From contig NZ_CP072549.1 in the NCBI RefSeq assembly GCF_019343495.1, positions 2,604,001-2,668,000 of the forward strand: a DNA stretch of 64,000 nt. The letters are read 5' to 3'. Below, piece after piece: positions 9,058 through 18,782 of the stretch. The DNA is from Acinetobacter lwoffii (GTDB taxonomy: Bacteria; Pseudomonadota; Gammaproteobacteria; Pseudomonadales; Moraxellaceae). Below the pieces are notes generated by a model. It was given only the letters and a program-made list of their open reading frames with translations, was not told where the DNA came from and searched no databases. Numbering within the stretch: position 1 is the first letter of the stretch; each line of letters opens with the position of its first letter. The translations under genes and the position numbers were made by a program.

Positions 9058-10062
9058 ATGCACCCAAAAGTTGTTCTACTCGACCTCGAAAATAATTTCC
9101 CTACAGCCAAGTTAATGCGTGAGATTGTGGCGCATTATTCGACTTTATATCTGTTTAGCTGTGCTGGAAAATTTGAATTCTCTTTAGAGGATTTAACCGA
9201 GTTTGCCGGCTGGATTAGCAGTGGTCAGGTGGTAGTACTGGATACGCCTGAATCGCCACAAAAAGAATATGAATATGCGGTTATTGTCGGTCAGCTTATG
9301 GCGCTACTGGAGCCGGAAACCGAGGTTGAATTGATCTCGGCGATGGACACCTGCGAGATGTTGCAGCAGATGCTGCAGGCTTCTGATATTCCGTGTCACC
9401 TGATTCAGATTCAGCCTGATGAGACACACATTCCAACAGATCAACCTAAAAATCATCTTCCGAGTCTGGATACCATCAAGAACAAACCTGCCTTGCAACT
9501 GGTGAAAAAATACTGTGATGCGTTAGGGAAAATGAGCGGCAAACCGAATACGGTGGAAACCCTAAAAAACTCAGTGGCGAATATTCTGCAAGTGATGCCG
9601 GTAAAAGCTCAGCATGTGGTCGGCATGTTGATTAACCTGAAAATCGTCAAACGCTATGATGAGCAAATCAGCTTCCGCAAAAAAGTTTTGAAACAATGGC
9701 TGCAACTCAATCTGGATGAACAAAGCCCGGTTGAAAATCCAAAACTGGATCAGGTCATTTCCCAACTGAAGGCAGAAGAAGCTCCAGTTGAATCTGAAAT
9801 ACTCAAGTCACCAATCCAGTCGGCACAGCAAGACCTGTTCAAGAACTTTGGCCGGATCGATCCGGTACAACTGGAAGTGGCGCGTAAACTGCGTGAATTG
9901 CAGGGCGATAAACCCAAAGACATTTATGAGCTGCGTGATTTACTGGAACAGTTATTTCCAAAATCGGACATCCGCTTGCTGCTGAAGGAGTTGATCGAGA
10001 AAGGTTATATTTACTGGAATGGTCACGAAATTTTATATAGTCATGAAATGTTCCTGAATTAA
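9058..10062 (+). CDS. Uncharacterised protein with PIN/NYN-like N-terminal domain
   Basis: I do not recognise this 334-aa protein. Its N-terminal 120 residues alternate strands and helices like a PIN/NYN nuclease-type fold. They start with an acidic strand end (VVLLDLENN) and include KEYEYAVIVGQLMALL and ELISAMDTCEMLQQMLQ at places where such domains carry metal-binding acids. The middle (about 150-230) is helical and could be a winged-helix or OST-HTH-like domain. The C-terminus (about 265-334) looks like another small helical domain. ATG 9058 is chosen over the in-frame codon at 8995 because the extra 21 residues look non-coding. It is upstream of another hypothetical and topA. Nuclease activity is only a structural guess. 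Confidence 0.7.
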   Translation: MHPKVVLLDLENNFPTAKLMREIVAHYSTLYLFSCAGKFEFSLEDLTEFAGWISSGQVVVLDTPESPQKEYEYAVIVGQLMALLEPETEVELISAMDTCEMLQQMLQASDIPCHLIQIQPDETHIPTDQPKNHLPSLDTIKNKPALQLVKKYCDALGKMSGKPNTVETLKNSVANILQVMPVKAQHVVGMLINLKIVKRYDEQISFRKKVLKQWLQLNLDEQSPVENPKLDQVISQLKAEEAPVESEILKSPIQSAQQDLFKNFGRIDPVQLEVARKLRELQGDKPKDIYELRDLLEQLFPKSDIRLLLKELIEKGYIYWNGHEILYSHEMFLN

Positions 10063-10132
10063 TTTTATCGTGCAAACTTGCGTTTTATATTGTGCTTATG
10101 CAACTCTAATAATAGAACATAAAGGTTGAACT

Positions 10133-10582
10133 ATGGAAAACACTGGAATCTGGGTGACGGTGGTCATCATCATTTTCGTCATAGGGTCGATTTTCGGGTT
10201 GCGCGTGAGCCCCCGAGAAAAAGCCTTGGGCCTGATGCGTGATAAAGCCCGTAAAATGGGTTTGCATCCACGTCTGGTGGTGGCACCGGACTGGACCAAA
10301 ATCCCGAAGGCGACTGAAAGTCGTGCCAGTATGGTCGCATACTACAGTGTGCTGATGCCAGATGCACGTTTGCCCTTGATGCGCGCCCGTGTTGTCGATA
10401 ATAAACTCGAAATCGTGCAGGGTGATGAGAAATTTAAAGATTTTCCCATTGCATTAAAAGGCATTTATGCTATTGATATGCAGGCCAACTGTGTCGGCAT
10501 GTACTGGGATGAAGAAGCTGATTTAAGAGCGACCCAACTCGACGACATCAAAGCACTGTTACACGCTTTGGCTGAACTTTAA
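10133..10582 (+). CDS. Membrane-anchored hypothetical protein upstream of topA
   Basis: 149 aa. One N-terminal membrane helix (residues 5-23, GIWVTVVIIIFVIGSIFGL) is followed by a basic stretch (VSPREKALGLMRDKARKMG) and a soluble cytoplasmic domain. The domain has no catalytic motif that I recognise. AAAGG precedes ATG 10133. The stop is 30 bases from the topA start and no terminator lies between them, so co-transcription with topA is likely. Confidence 0.8.
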   Translation: MENTGIWVTVVIIIFVIGSIFGLRVSPREKALGLMRDKARKMGLHPRLVVAPDWTKIPKATESRASMVAYYSVLMPDARLPLMRARVVDNKLEIVQGDEKFKDFPIALKGIYAIDMQANCVGMYWDEEADLRATQLDDIKALLHALAEL

Positions 10583-10612
10583 TTTAGAAATAAACAGGAT
10601 TAACGGTTAATT

Positions 10613-13255
10613 ATGGCGAACGCTCCTCGGTCCACATCAAAAAGCAGCACAGCGAAGTCTCCCGACGCTGGAAGCAAGCGTGCCCTAGTGATTGTGGAGT
10701 CGCCTGCAAAAGCGAAAACAATCAATAAGTACCTTGGTCCGAACTACATCGTAAAATCATCGGTGGGTCATGTGCGTGACTTACCGACTGGCGGTTCTGC
10801 AAAATCGACAGAGAAAAAACCAGCGACACGTACCAAACTGACGGATGCAGAAAAAGCTGAAAAATCACAGAATGCGTTGATTAACCGCATGGGTGTCGAT
10901 CCGGAACATGACTGGAAAGCCAAATACGAAGTCCTTCCTGGCAAAGAACATGTGGTTGCCGAACTGAAAAAACTGGCATCGCAAGTCGATGAAGTCTATC
11001 TGGCAACGGATATGGACAGGGAAGGAGAGGCGATTGCCTGGCATTTAAAAGAAGTCATCGGCGGTGATGATTCGCGTTATCAGCGTGTGGTCTTTAATGA
11101 AATTACCAAAAATGCGATTCAGGATGCCTTTAAGCATCCGTCACGTCTGGATACCAATAAAGTCAATGCGCAGCAGGCACGCCGTTTCCTGGATCGTGTC
11201 GTGGGCTTTATGATTTCGCCATTGCTTTGGGAAAAGATTGCGCGTGGTCTGTCAGCCGGTCGTGTACAGTCGGTTGCGGTGAAGCTAGTGGTCGAGCGTG
11301 AACGTGAAATTCGTGCCTTCATTCCTGAAGAATACTGGCAGGTGTTTGCCGATACCAAATCGAAAAAAGATGATATTCGTCTCGAAGCGGTCAAGCAAAA
11401 TGGCAAGACGCTCAAGCTACGCAATAAAGACGAAACTGATACCTTATTAAACCTGATCAAAGATGCGGATTATACGGTTTCTGCACGTGAAGATAAGCCA
11501 ACCAAGGTTAATCCAAGTGCGCCGTATATCACGTCAACGCTACAACAGGCAGCCAGTACCCGTCTCGGTTTTTCTGTGAAGAAAACCATGATGCTGGCGC
11601 AGCGCCTGTATGAAGCCGGTTTCATTACCTATATGCGTACCGACTCGACATTCTTGAGTGATGATGCGGTGAATATGGTGCGTGGGCATATCGAATCTGA
11701 ATTTGGCGAGAAGTATTTACCTGCCAAGCCGAACCGTTATGGCAATAAAGCCGGTGCGCAAGAAGCGCATGAAGCCATTCGTCCATCTATGGTTGGCTTA
11801 AAAGGCGACAGCCTAGTGGGTGTTGAGCGTGATGCACAGCGCCTCTATGACTTGATCTGGCGCCAGTTTGTTGCCTGTCAGATGACTCCGGCAGAATATT
11901 TGTCTTCTACCATTTTAGTGGATGCCAATGGCGTGGAACTGAAAGCTAAAGGCCGTACCTTGGTCTTTGATGGCTTTACTCGCGTGCGTGGTGCCAATAA
12001 AGCCGATGACGATATTTTATTGCCTGCGGTCAAAGTCGGTGAAGTGCTTAAACTTGAGAAACTTGATCCATCTCAACATTTCACCAAGCCACCGGCACGT
12101 TTTACCGAAGCCTCACTGGTCAAAGAACTGGAGAAAAAAGGCATTGGCCGTCCATCGACCTATGCTGCAATCATCTCGACCATTCAGGATCGTGGTTATG
12201 TGAAACTGGATAACCGTCGTCTCTATGCCGAGAAGATGGGCGAAATCGTCACCGATCGTCTGAATGAAAATTTTAGTAATCTGATGAACTATGCCTTTAC
12301 CGCAGATCTTGAAGGTCAGCTGGATAAGGTAGCAGATGGTGAGCGTAACTGGAAAGAGCTATTAGACAGCTTCTATGGCGATTTTAAACAACGTTTGACT
12401 ACAGCGCAGGGTGAAAACGGAATGCGCCGTAATCAGCCTGTAGAAGTGGATGCGGTACACTGTAAAGAATGTGACCGTCCGATGCAGATCCGTACCGGAA
12501 CCACAGGTGTATTCTTGGGTTGTTCAGGCTATAACTTGCCGCCGAAAGAGCGTTGTAAGGGAACCTTGAACCTGACACCAGTTGAGTCTCTGGCTGCATT
12601 GTCTGATGATGAGGCTGCGGAAACTGCTGACCTGATGTCGAAGAAGCGTTGTCCGATCTGTGAAACTGCCATGGACAGCTATGTGATTGATGGCGGTCGT
12701 AAACTGCATATCTGTGGGAATAACCCGGACTGTAGTGGTTTTGAACTTGAAGAAGGCGAGTTCAAAATTAAAGGCTATGATGGCCCAAGCATTCCATGCG
12801 ACAAGTGTGATGGCGAAATGCAGCTGAAGACAGGCCGTTTTGGTCCTTACTTTGCCTGTACCAGCTGTGACAATACCCGTAAAGTCTTAAAGAGCGGTCA
12901 GCCTGCGCCTCCACGTGTGGATCCGATCAAGATGGAGCATTTACGTTCTGCCAAGCATGACGATTTCTTTGTACTGCGTGACGGTGCAGCCGGTTTATTC
13001 CTGGCGGCGAGCAAGTTCCCGAAAGTGCGTGAAACCCGTGCACCGAAAGTGGCCGAGATTCGTTCTGTTGCTGATCAGCTTGATCCAAAGTATCAGTTTA
13101 TCTTGCAGGCACCTGATGTGGACCCGGAAGGGAATCCGACTCTGGTAAAATTTAGCCGTAAGAACCAGTCACAATATATTGGTTCGGAAACTGCAGAAGG
13201 CAAGCAAACCAAATGGTCTCTGGTTTACCAGGACGGAAAATGGGTTGAAGCCTAA
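10613..13255 (+). CDS. topA: DNA topoisomerase I (type IA)
   Basis: TopA relaxes negative supercoils through a transient 5-prime phosphotyrosine break. The Toprim domain starts at [20 protein letters not shown], and the Mg-binding acids are in [15 protein letters not shown]. The catalytic tyrosine is Tyr340 in [10 protein letters not shown]. The C-terminal part carries zinc-ribbon pairs of CxxC ([24 protein letters not shown], with partner cysteines) and ends in a basic domain. At 880 aa the length is typical of gammaproteobacterial TopA. The first 23 residues are a Ser/Lys/Ala-rich extension not needed for the core. It appears to be the last gene of a short plus-strand unit and is followed by a strong terminator. 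Confidence 0.97.
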   Translation: MANAPRSTSKSSTAKSPDAGSKRALVIVESPAKAKTINKYLGPNYIVKSSVGHVRDLPTGGSAKSTEKKPATRTKLTDAEKAEKSQNALINRMGVDPEHDWKAKYEVLPGKEHVVAELKKLASQVDEVYLATDMDREGEAIAWHLKEVIGGDDSRYQRVVFNEITKNAIQDAFKHPSRLDTNKVNAQQARRFLDRVVGFMISPLLWEKIARGLSAGRVQSVAVKLVVEREREIRAFIPEEYWQVFADTKSKKDDIRLEAVKQNGKTLKLRNKDETDTLLNLIKDADYTVSAREDKPTKVNPSAPYITSTLQQAASTRLGFSVKKTMMLAQRLYEAGFITYMRTDSTFLSDDAVNMVRGHIESEFGEKYLPAKPNRYGNKAGAQEAHEAIRPSMVGLKGDSLVGVERDAQRLYDLIWRQFVACQMTPAEYLSSTILVDANGVELKAKGRTLVFDGFTRVRGANKADDDILLPAVKVGEVLKLEKLDPSQHFTKPPARFTEASLVKELEKKGIGRPSTYAAIISTIQDRGYVKLDNRRLYAEKMGEIVTDRLNENFSNLMNYAFTADLEGQLDKVADGERNWKELLDSFYGDFKQRLTTAQGENGMRRNQPVEVDAVHCKECDRPMQIRTGTTGVFLGCSGYNLPPKERCKGTLNLTPVESLAALSDDEAAETADLMSKKRCPICETAMDSYVIDGGRKLHICGNNPDCSGFELEEGEFKIKGYDGPSIPCDKCDGEMQLKTGRFGPYFACTSCDNTRKVLKSGQPAPPRVDPIKMEHLRSAKHDDFFVLRDGAAGLFLAASKFPKVRETRAPKVAEIRSVADQLDPKYQFILQAPDVDPEGNPTLVKFSRKNQSQYIGSETAEGKQTKWSLVYQDGKWVEA

Positions 13256-13269
13256 ATTCTAAGATTCAA

Positions 13270-13297
13270 AAAATGCTGACGAAAGTCGGCATTTTTT
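13270..13297 (+). terminator. Rho-independent terminator of topA
   Basis: The stem AAAATGCTGAC pairs with GTCGGCATTTT (one G-T pair) around a short GAAA loop and ends in a T run. Confidence 0.85.
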
Positions 13298-13341
13298 ATG
13301 TCAGAATCATTTATACAAAAAATTAAAAATAATATTTTGGG

Positions 13342-14151
13342 GTGGATGTGGATATTCAGACAAAAAAGTTCGCTGTATTAATCGATGCGGATAATTCTTC
13401 TATCAACGCGATTTCATCAGTGTTGGAAGAAGTTGCGAAATATGGCATTGCCAGTGTCAAACGTGTGTATGGGGACTGGAGTAGCGAAACTTTAAAGAAA
13501 TGGCGAGATGTACTCCTTCCTCATGCCATCACTCCGGTACAACAATTCGCTTATACCAGGGGTAAAGATGCGACGGACATGATCCTGATCATTGATGCTA
13601 TGGATTTACTTTATGCAGGTGCATTAGATGGATTTTGTATCGTATCCAGCGATAGCGATTTCACGCCCTTAGCTTCACGTATTCGTGAAAATGGTCTAAC
13701 AGTGTATGGCTTTGGCAAAAAAGCTACGCCTGAAGCATTTAAGAAAGCCTGTGACAAGTTCATTTATATCGAAAACTTACTTGTAGATAGTGAAATTAAA
13801 AATAATGAGGATGGTGAAGAAACAGGATCAATAGATAAAAAAGTTTCGGAGATTATCAAGACTAATGGACAAAAAACTATATCTGCGCAAAAGGAAATTC
13901 AGTTACCTGAAGGGATGGATCGAGCTACGCTTAACTTAATTTATAAAGCTGTAAAAGATAATGCCGATGATAATGGATGGGCGAATTTAGGGATGGTCGG
14001 GCAGTATATCAGTGCAGTAAAGCCTGATTTTGACTCTCGTAACTATGGTAGAGCCAAATTGTCAGGATTAATAAAAACTTTAAATTTATTTGAAACAAAA
14101 ATAGAAATGAGTCAGATGTATTTAAGAAAAATGAAAAAGCAGAGTGTGTAA
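13342..14151 (+). CDS. NYN domain protein with C-terminal OST-HTH/LOTUS domain (LabA/DUF88 type)
   Basis: The N-terminal 155 residues form a NYN (PIN-like) domain of the LabA/DUF88 group. Acidic residues are in FAVLIDADNSS (Asp15 and Asp17), TRGKDATDMILIIDAMDLL and CIVSSDSDFTPLA, as expected for a Mg-dependent RNase-type site. The C-terminal 70 residues (from about 195, ATLNLIYKAVKDNADDNGWANLG) form an OST-HTH/LOTUS domain, an RNA-binding winged helix often paired with NYN. RNA targeting is a family inference. Both possible start codons are GTG (13342 and 13348). The second is better spaced from the GGGG ribosome site. Its stop is 5 bases before the next gene, suggesting co-transcription. Confidence 0.88.
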   Translation: MDVDIQTKKFAVLIDADNSSINAISSVLEEVAKYGIASVKRVYGDWSSETLKKWRDVLLPHAITPVQQFAYTRGKDATDMILIIDAMDLLYAGALDGFCIVSSDSDFTPLASRIRENGLTVYGFGKKATPEAFKKACDKFIYIENLLVDSEIKNNEDGEETGSIDKKVSEIIKTNGQKTISAQKEIQLPEGMDRATLNLIYKAVKDNADDNGWANLGMVGQYISAVKPDFDSRNYGRAKLSGLIKTLNLFETKIEMSQMYLRKMKKQSV

Positions 14152-14156
14152 TCGAT

Positions 14157-14912
14157 ATGTGGAAAAAGATTCGGATTCTGATTTTATTAATCATCTTATT
14201 GATTGTCGCGGTCAATGCCTATCGTGATCAAAACCAGAACTGGTCAAAGCCGATTATTGTGTTGCTGCATCCGATTAATGCCGATGGATTACCGACCACA
14301 CAGCAATATATCCAGCAACTGTCAGCTCAGGACCTGAATGGAGCACGGGAATATCTGGAAAAAGCAGCTCAGCAGTATCGCGGACAGCCAACTTATTTTT
14401 ATTTTAATTTAGGCCGTGAGCTTAAAGTTCTACCACCCAAAGTCCCTGAGCAAGCCTCGCTCATCGATACAGTTTTATGGAGTTTAAAATTCCGGTTCTA
14501 TGCTTGGAAACAGCGACAGAGTTCAGATCCTTCAGCCAATGTGACTTTATTTTTAAATTACTATGATCCTGTGCAGACCAAGCAATTGAAACATTCAACT
14601 GCCTTGCAAAAAGGCCGGATTGGTTCGGTGAATCTATTTGCATCCAAGCAACAGACTGAACAGAATAAAATTGTCTTGGTGCATGAATTACTGCATGCCT
14701 TTGGCGCTTCGGATAAATATGATTTGGCTACAGGCCAACCGATTTATCCGCTGGGTTATGCATTTCCAGATCAGCAACCCTTATTTCCGCAAACCAAGGC
14801 GGAGCTGATGGCAGGACATATTCCACTGTCTCAAACCACCAGTAAAATGCCAGAATCTTTAAATCAAACCTTGATTAATGAGATAACTGCAATTGAACTG
14901 GGCTGGAAATAA
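14157..14912 (+). CDS. Membrane-anchored protein with HExxH metalloprotease-like motif
   Basis: 251 aa. One N-terminal hydrophobic helix (residues 5-21, IRILILLIILLIVAVNA) puts the rest on the periplasmic side. The central feature is H176-E177-L-L-H180 followed by AFGASDKYD, the HExxH zinc-binding arrangement of zincin peptidases. Asp186 or a later residue is a possible third ligand. I do not recognise a named family. The domain before it (DGLPTTQQYIQQLSAQDLNG) resembles a substrate-binding lobe only loosely. The gene starts 5 bases after the NYN gene and probably shares its transcript. Activity as a protease is unproven. Confidence 0.75.
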   Translation: MWKKIRILILLIILLIVAVNAYRDQNQNWSKPIIVLLHPINADGLPTTQQYIQQLSAQDLNGAREYLEKAAQQYRGQPTYFYFNLGRELKVLPPKVPEQASLIDTVLWSLKFRFYAWKQRQSSDPSANVTLFLNYYDPVQTKQLKHSTALQKGRIGSVNLFASKQQTEQNKIVLVHELLHAFGASDKYDLATGQPIYPLGYAFPDQQPLFPQTKAELMAGHIPLSQTTSKMPESLNQTLINEITAIELGWK

Positions 14913-14917
14913 AGACT

Positions 14918-14966
14918 TGTGGATAGTGCTGGATTTATCCACAATTTAGACTTCATTTGTGGATAA
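14918..14966. promoter_or_regulatory. Cluster of three DnaA-box sequences
   Basis: Two exact copies of the consensus DnaA box TTATCCACA face each other: 14935-14943 on the plus strand and 14958-14966 on the minus strand. A third site at 14918-14926 (minus strand CTATCCACA) differs at one base. They occupy the intergenic space before the glycerate kinase gene, far from dnaA or an obvious origin. They could titrate DnaA or regulate the downstream gene. Confidence 0.6.
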
Positions 14967-14977
14967 AAGATCACACC

Positions 14978-16117
14978 ATGCCGCTCACCTTTGTGCTTGC
15001 TCCTGACTCGTTTAAAGAAAGTATGTCTGCTGCACAGGCTTGTCAGGCCATGCAACGCGGTATCCAGAACGTCATTCCGGATGCCCATATCATTCATGTG
15101 CCAATGGCTGATGGCGGTGAAGGCACGGTCGATGCATTGATTTCAAGTTTAAAGGGGCAAAGTATTGCATGTGAAGTGACCGGACCACTGCCTGAGCAAC
15201 GTATTCAGACCTATTGGGGTTTGGTTGATGCAGGTCAAACTGCTGTGATTGAAATGGCCAAGGCCAATGGCATTCATTTATTGAAACCTTCACAGCGTAA
15301 TCCGATGCTCACTTCAACTTATGGCACAGGAGAAATGATCAAACAGGCATTGGACTTGAGTGTGAAAAAAATCATCATGGGGTCGGGCGGCAGTATTACC
15401 AATGATGGTGGTGCAGGGATGGCGCAAGCACTGGGTGTGCAGTTTCTAAATCATGCGGGAGAGTTAATTCAGGTCTGTGGTGGAAACTTGGATCAGGTCA
15501 AATCAATGGATTTATCTGGACTGGATCCACGTTTAGTAGATACTGAAATAATCATTGCATCGGATGTCAACAATCCACTGTGTGGACCAAATGGTGCATC
15601 GATAATCTTTGGACCACAGAAAGGTGCAACCCCGGAAATGATCAAGCAACTGGATCAAAACCTCGGTCATTTTGCCGATGTAGTCGCTGGGCAGATTGGC
15701 TGTGATTATCGTCATGTGGCAGGTGCGGGTGCAGCCGGTGGGCTGGGTTTTGGTTTAATGGCATTCACCGCTGCCTCTATTCGGTCCGGGGTGGAACTGA
15801 TGATTGAACAGGTTCAACTGAGTGAGAAAATAGCGCAAGCAGATTATGTCCTGACCGGTGAAGGTAAAATTGATAGTCAAACATCTTTGGGCAAGACCCC
15901 TTTTGGGGTAGCACAGCTCGCCAGGAAATTTAATAAACCGGTAATCGCTTTTGCGGGTCTAGTCGGTGAAGGGATTGAGGATTTGTTTGAGTCAGGATTT
16001 AGCCAGATTGTTGGGATTAATCCGCCAGATTGTCCTTTAGAGGAAGCCTTAAAAAATGCAGAAATGAACTTGGAGAAAGCTGTCGCTGAGATAGTTAAAA
16101 ATCTTTTGACAGAGTGA
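14978..16117 (+). CDS. Glycerate kinase (GarK/GlxK family)
   Basis: The enzyme phosphorylates D-glycerate with ATP (2-kinase in the GarK/GlxK family), feeding glyoxylate or hexarate breakdown into glycolysis. It opens with FVLAPDSFKESMSA and has the conserved MADGGEGTVDAL, GSGGSITNDGG and LTGEGKIDSQTSLGKTP segments. ATG 14978 gives 379 aa, the usual family length. An upstream in-frame codon at 14957 lies inside the DnaA-box cluster and adds residues that do not match the family. No other glycerate-pathway gene is nearby, so the physiological route is not clear from context. Confidence 0.92.
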   Translation: MPLTFVLAPDSFKESMSAAQACQAMQRGIQNVIPDAHIIHVPMADGGEGTVDALISSLKGQSIACEVTGPLPEQRIQTYWGLVDAGQTAVIEMAKANGIHLLKPSQRNPMLTSTYGTGEMIKQALDLSVKKIIMGSGGSITNDGGAGMAQALGVQFLNHAGELIQVCGGNLDQVKSMDLSGLDPRLVDTEIIIASDVNNPLCGPNGASIIFGPQKGATPEMIKQLDQNLGHFADVVAGQIGCDYRHVAGAGAAGGLGFGLMAFTAASIRSGVELMIEQVQLSEKIAQADYVLTGEGKIDSQTSLGKTPFGVAQLARKFNKPVIAFAGLVGEGIEDLFESGFSQIVGINPPDCPLEEALKNAEMNLEKAVAEIVKNLLTE

Positions 16118-16269
16118 AAGTATTTCTCTCTCCTGTAATCCAGCACGCCCTGTCGTTAGCTAATATCAAATCAGGAAATAAAATTGGAGACAGTTTCAGG
16201 ACAACTGAAAAGCCATAATTCTGGAAGCGATCTGTTAAACTACATACATCCACAAAATGATGAGTGAAA

Positions 16270-18258
16270 ATGAGTTTAGCCACCCTGATTGATGAATTAA
16301 ATCCCCAACAAAAGCAAGCAGCGACTACAGAAGCAAAACACAGTTTGGTGCTGGCCGGGGCAGGTTGTGGCAAAACCAAAACCATCGTGGCACGCGCAGC
16401 TTACTTGATTGAGCAGGGCGTGCCTGCCAACCAGATTCAGATTCTGACCTTTACCCGCCGGGCTGCCAGTGAAATTGTGGCGCGTGTCGAACTGGCACTC
16501 GGCGAGCAAGCTAAAGGTTTGCGAGCCTCGACCTTTCATACCTTCTGTATGTATCTGCTACGCCGTATTCCCAAAGCCTTTGGTCTGGAACAGTTTTCGA
16601 TTATTGATCGTGATGATCAGCTGATGATGTTCCGCCTGATTCGCGGTCGTGATGACAAGAAAAACCCCAATCATTTGCCTAAGCCTCAGGAATTATGTGA
16701 TTTGTATTCTTTTGCAAGGAATACCCGGCAAAAGCTTAGTCTGGCGCTGGAAAAACAGATGCCTGAATATCTGGCTCTCAAAGACCAGATTGCTGAAATC
16801 ATGAAAGAATATGAAGCACGTAAGCAGGCACGCAGCTTTCTGGACTATGACGATATTCTGGCGGTAGTGGCTACGGCGCTGGCACAGTCCGAAGGTCTGG
16901 TCGACTATGTCGCTTCGATCTGTCGGCATATGTTGGTCGATGAAATGCAGGATACTAATCCATTGCAATGGGCTTTGCTGGAGCCACTTAAAGACCGGAT
17001 CAGCCTGTTCTGTGTCGGTGATGATGCGCAGTCGATTTATGGCTTTCGTGGTGCAGACTTTGAAAATATTCACCATTTCAAAGAACGTGTGCCAGATGCG
17101 CAGATTTTCAAATTAGAAAAAAACTACCGCTCGACCCAGGAAATTCTCGATCTGTCTAACTGGCTGCTGGATCAGTCTGAAATCAAATATGACAAACGTC
17201 TGGAAGCGTATCGCGGAGAAGGTGTTAAGCCGCGCATGCATATTTTCCCGAATGAATTTGATGAAGCCAAATGGATCGCGATTGATATTAAAGAGCGTCA
17301 TTATCTGCAAGGTAGTAAGTGGGGCGAGCATATGGTCTTGGTACGCTCCAGTTTTGCCGCGCGGCATATTGAAGCGGCCTGTATTGCAGCCAATGTACCC
17401 TATCGCTTTATTGGTGGCATGAAGCTGCTGGAAACGGCGCATGTCAAAGATTTGCTCAGCATGCTGCGCGTAGTTGCCAATCCGCTGGATGATATCGCCT
17501 GGATGCGTTTCTTGACCCTATGGAATGGTGTGGGTGATGTGGGTGCCAGTAAGCTGTCACAGCAGCTATTGGCTGAACCTGAAATGGATCAGATTGCAAA
17601 GAAATTAGAACAGTTTGGCAAGATACCGCTAGAAACCATTTTGATCATGCAGCAGATGAATGTGCTCAAAGGCGAAGTGCAAACCTGTGTCAGTCTGGCG
17701 ATTCAGGCGATTGAATCTCAGTTAGCAGAAAACTATAAAAAGGATTGGTCACGTCGCCAGAGTGATTTTGAACTGGTTAAGCAATTGGCCTCGAAACATT
17801 CGCAGCTGAGTGAATTTTTAGAGGAATATGTACTAGATCCAGTGTCAATCTCGGAAATTGAACGCCAATCGGATCACGATGTGGTGACCTTAATCACCAT
17901 TCACTCGGCCAAAGGCACCGAACAAAATGTCTGTTATGTGGCCAATGTCACGCCGGGCAATTATCCGCATGCGCGTGCTCAAGGCGACTTTGATGATGTC
18001 GAAGAAGAGCGTCGTGTGCTGTATGTGGCGCTGACCCGGGCAAAAAATGAATTGATTCTGACCAAACAGAACCTGAATCATTGGGCGCGGGAAACGGTCG
18101 ATGAGCAGGGACGTAAAGTCGAAAGCTATTTCCTGAATGATCTCACCCGGCATTTATGTACCACGGAAACCCATTACAAGACCCGGCAGCAAACTGTAAA
18201 AAGTGCACTGATTGAACGCAAGTCGATTAATTTAGATTTTGGGATTGATCTCGATTAA
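16270..18258 (+). CDS. UvrD/Rep-type superfamily 1A DNA helicase
   Basis: 662 aa. All core SF1 motifs are visible: Q motif LNPQQKQA, Walker A GAGCGKTKT (residues 31-39), TFTRRAASE (Ia), Walker B MLVDEMQDTN, VGDDAQSIYGFRGA (III), KLEKNYRST (IV), TIHSAKGTE (V) and YVALTRAKNEL (VI). It lacks the long C-terminal extension of UvrD and is similar in size to Rep-like helicases, but I cannot assign it to Rep or UvrD. The start is taken at ATG 16270 rather than GTG 16264. It stands alone, with short non-coding gaps on either side. Confidence 0.9.
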   Translation: MSLATLIDELNPQQKQAATTEAKHSLVLAGAGCGKTKTIVARAAYLIEQGVPANQIQILTFTRRAASEIVARVELALGEQAKGLRASTFHTFCMYLLRRIPKAFGLEQFSIIDRDDQLMMFRLIRGRDDKKNPNHLPKPQELCDLYSFARNTRQKLSLALEKQMPEYLALKDQIAEIMKEYEARKQARSFLDYDDILAVVATALAQSEGLVDYVASICRHMLVDEMQDTNPLQWALLEPLKDRISLFCVGDDAQSIYGFRGADFENIHHFKERVPDAQIFKLEKNYRSTQEILDLSNWLLDQSEIKYDKRLEAYRGEGVKPRMHIFPNEFDEAKWIAIDIKERHYLQGSKWGEHMVLVRSSFAARHIEAACIAANVPYRFIGGMKLLETAHVKDLLSMLRVVANPLDDIAWMRFLTLWNGVGDVGASKLSQQLLAEPEMDQIAKKLEQFGKIPLETILIMQQMNVLKGEVQTCVSLAIQAIESQLAENYKKDWSRRQSDFELVKQLASKHSQLSEFLEEYVLDPVSISEIERQSDHDVVTLITIHSAKGTEQNVCYVANVTPGNYPHARAQGDFDDVEEERRVLYVALTRAKNELILTKQNLNHWARETVDEQGRKVESYFLNDLTRHLCTTETHYKTRQQTVKSALIERKSINLDFGIDLD

Positions 18259-18341
18259 ACTATAACAAAGTTGTTTCATGCAAAAAGTAGAGTAGGCGCG
18301 TGCTTTTTGATATTTTTTGCCTATCTTCTTAAGGTTGTAAG

Positions 18342-18593
18342 ATGAAAATTTTAGTTCGTAATTTAGAACGTACGGTCACAGAAGCCGAATTACTGAAACT
18401 GTTCCAGGAATATGGCACAGTGGAGACCTGTACTTTGGTGCTTGATGCAGCAACAGGCAAATCAAAAGGTTTTGCTTTTGTAGAAATGCCGCATGGCCGT
18501 GAAGCAGTCAAAGCCATTAAAGGCCTGAACACTTTACGCCTACACGGACATGGCATCCGCGTGAAAGCCGCAGAAGATAAGCCTCAGGCTTAA
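18342..18593 (+). CDS. Small RNA-recognition-motif (RRM) protein
   Basis: 83 aa comprising essentially one RRM fold. RNP2 is ILVRNL at residues 3-8 and RNP1 is KGFAFVEM at about 46-53, with the usual aromatic residues. Such single-RRM proteins bind RNA. In bacteria they are similar to cyanobacterial Rbp proteins and occur in many gammaproteobacteria with no settled role. AAGG precedes ATG 18342 and a strong terminator follows, so the gene is monocistronic. Confidence 0.9.
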   Translation: MKILVRNLERTVTEAELLKLFQEYGTVETCTLVLDAATGKSKGFAFVEMPHGREAVKAIKGLNTLRLHGHGIRVKAAEDKPQA

Positions 18594-18597
18594 ACTC

Positions 18598-18629
18598 AAA
18601 AAAGGAGCACTTGATAGGCTCCTTTTTTA
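18598..18629 (+). terminator. Rho-independent terminator of the RRM gene
   Basis: AAAAAGGAGC pairs with GCTCCTTTTT and is followed by further T residues, immediately after the stop codon. Confidence 0.88.
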
Positions 18630-18782
18630 TGGCTGAAATTTATTATCGCTTTAATTAGTGAGCTCAATACTCTGAATTTCAGTGCTGGATGGATTCAGTC
18701 CGAACATCTTTTGATTGCGAAATGCAGGCGAACCTTTTACTTTATAAAAGCCAAAATTTGTTTTAAACCTTAGGAAATCTCG

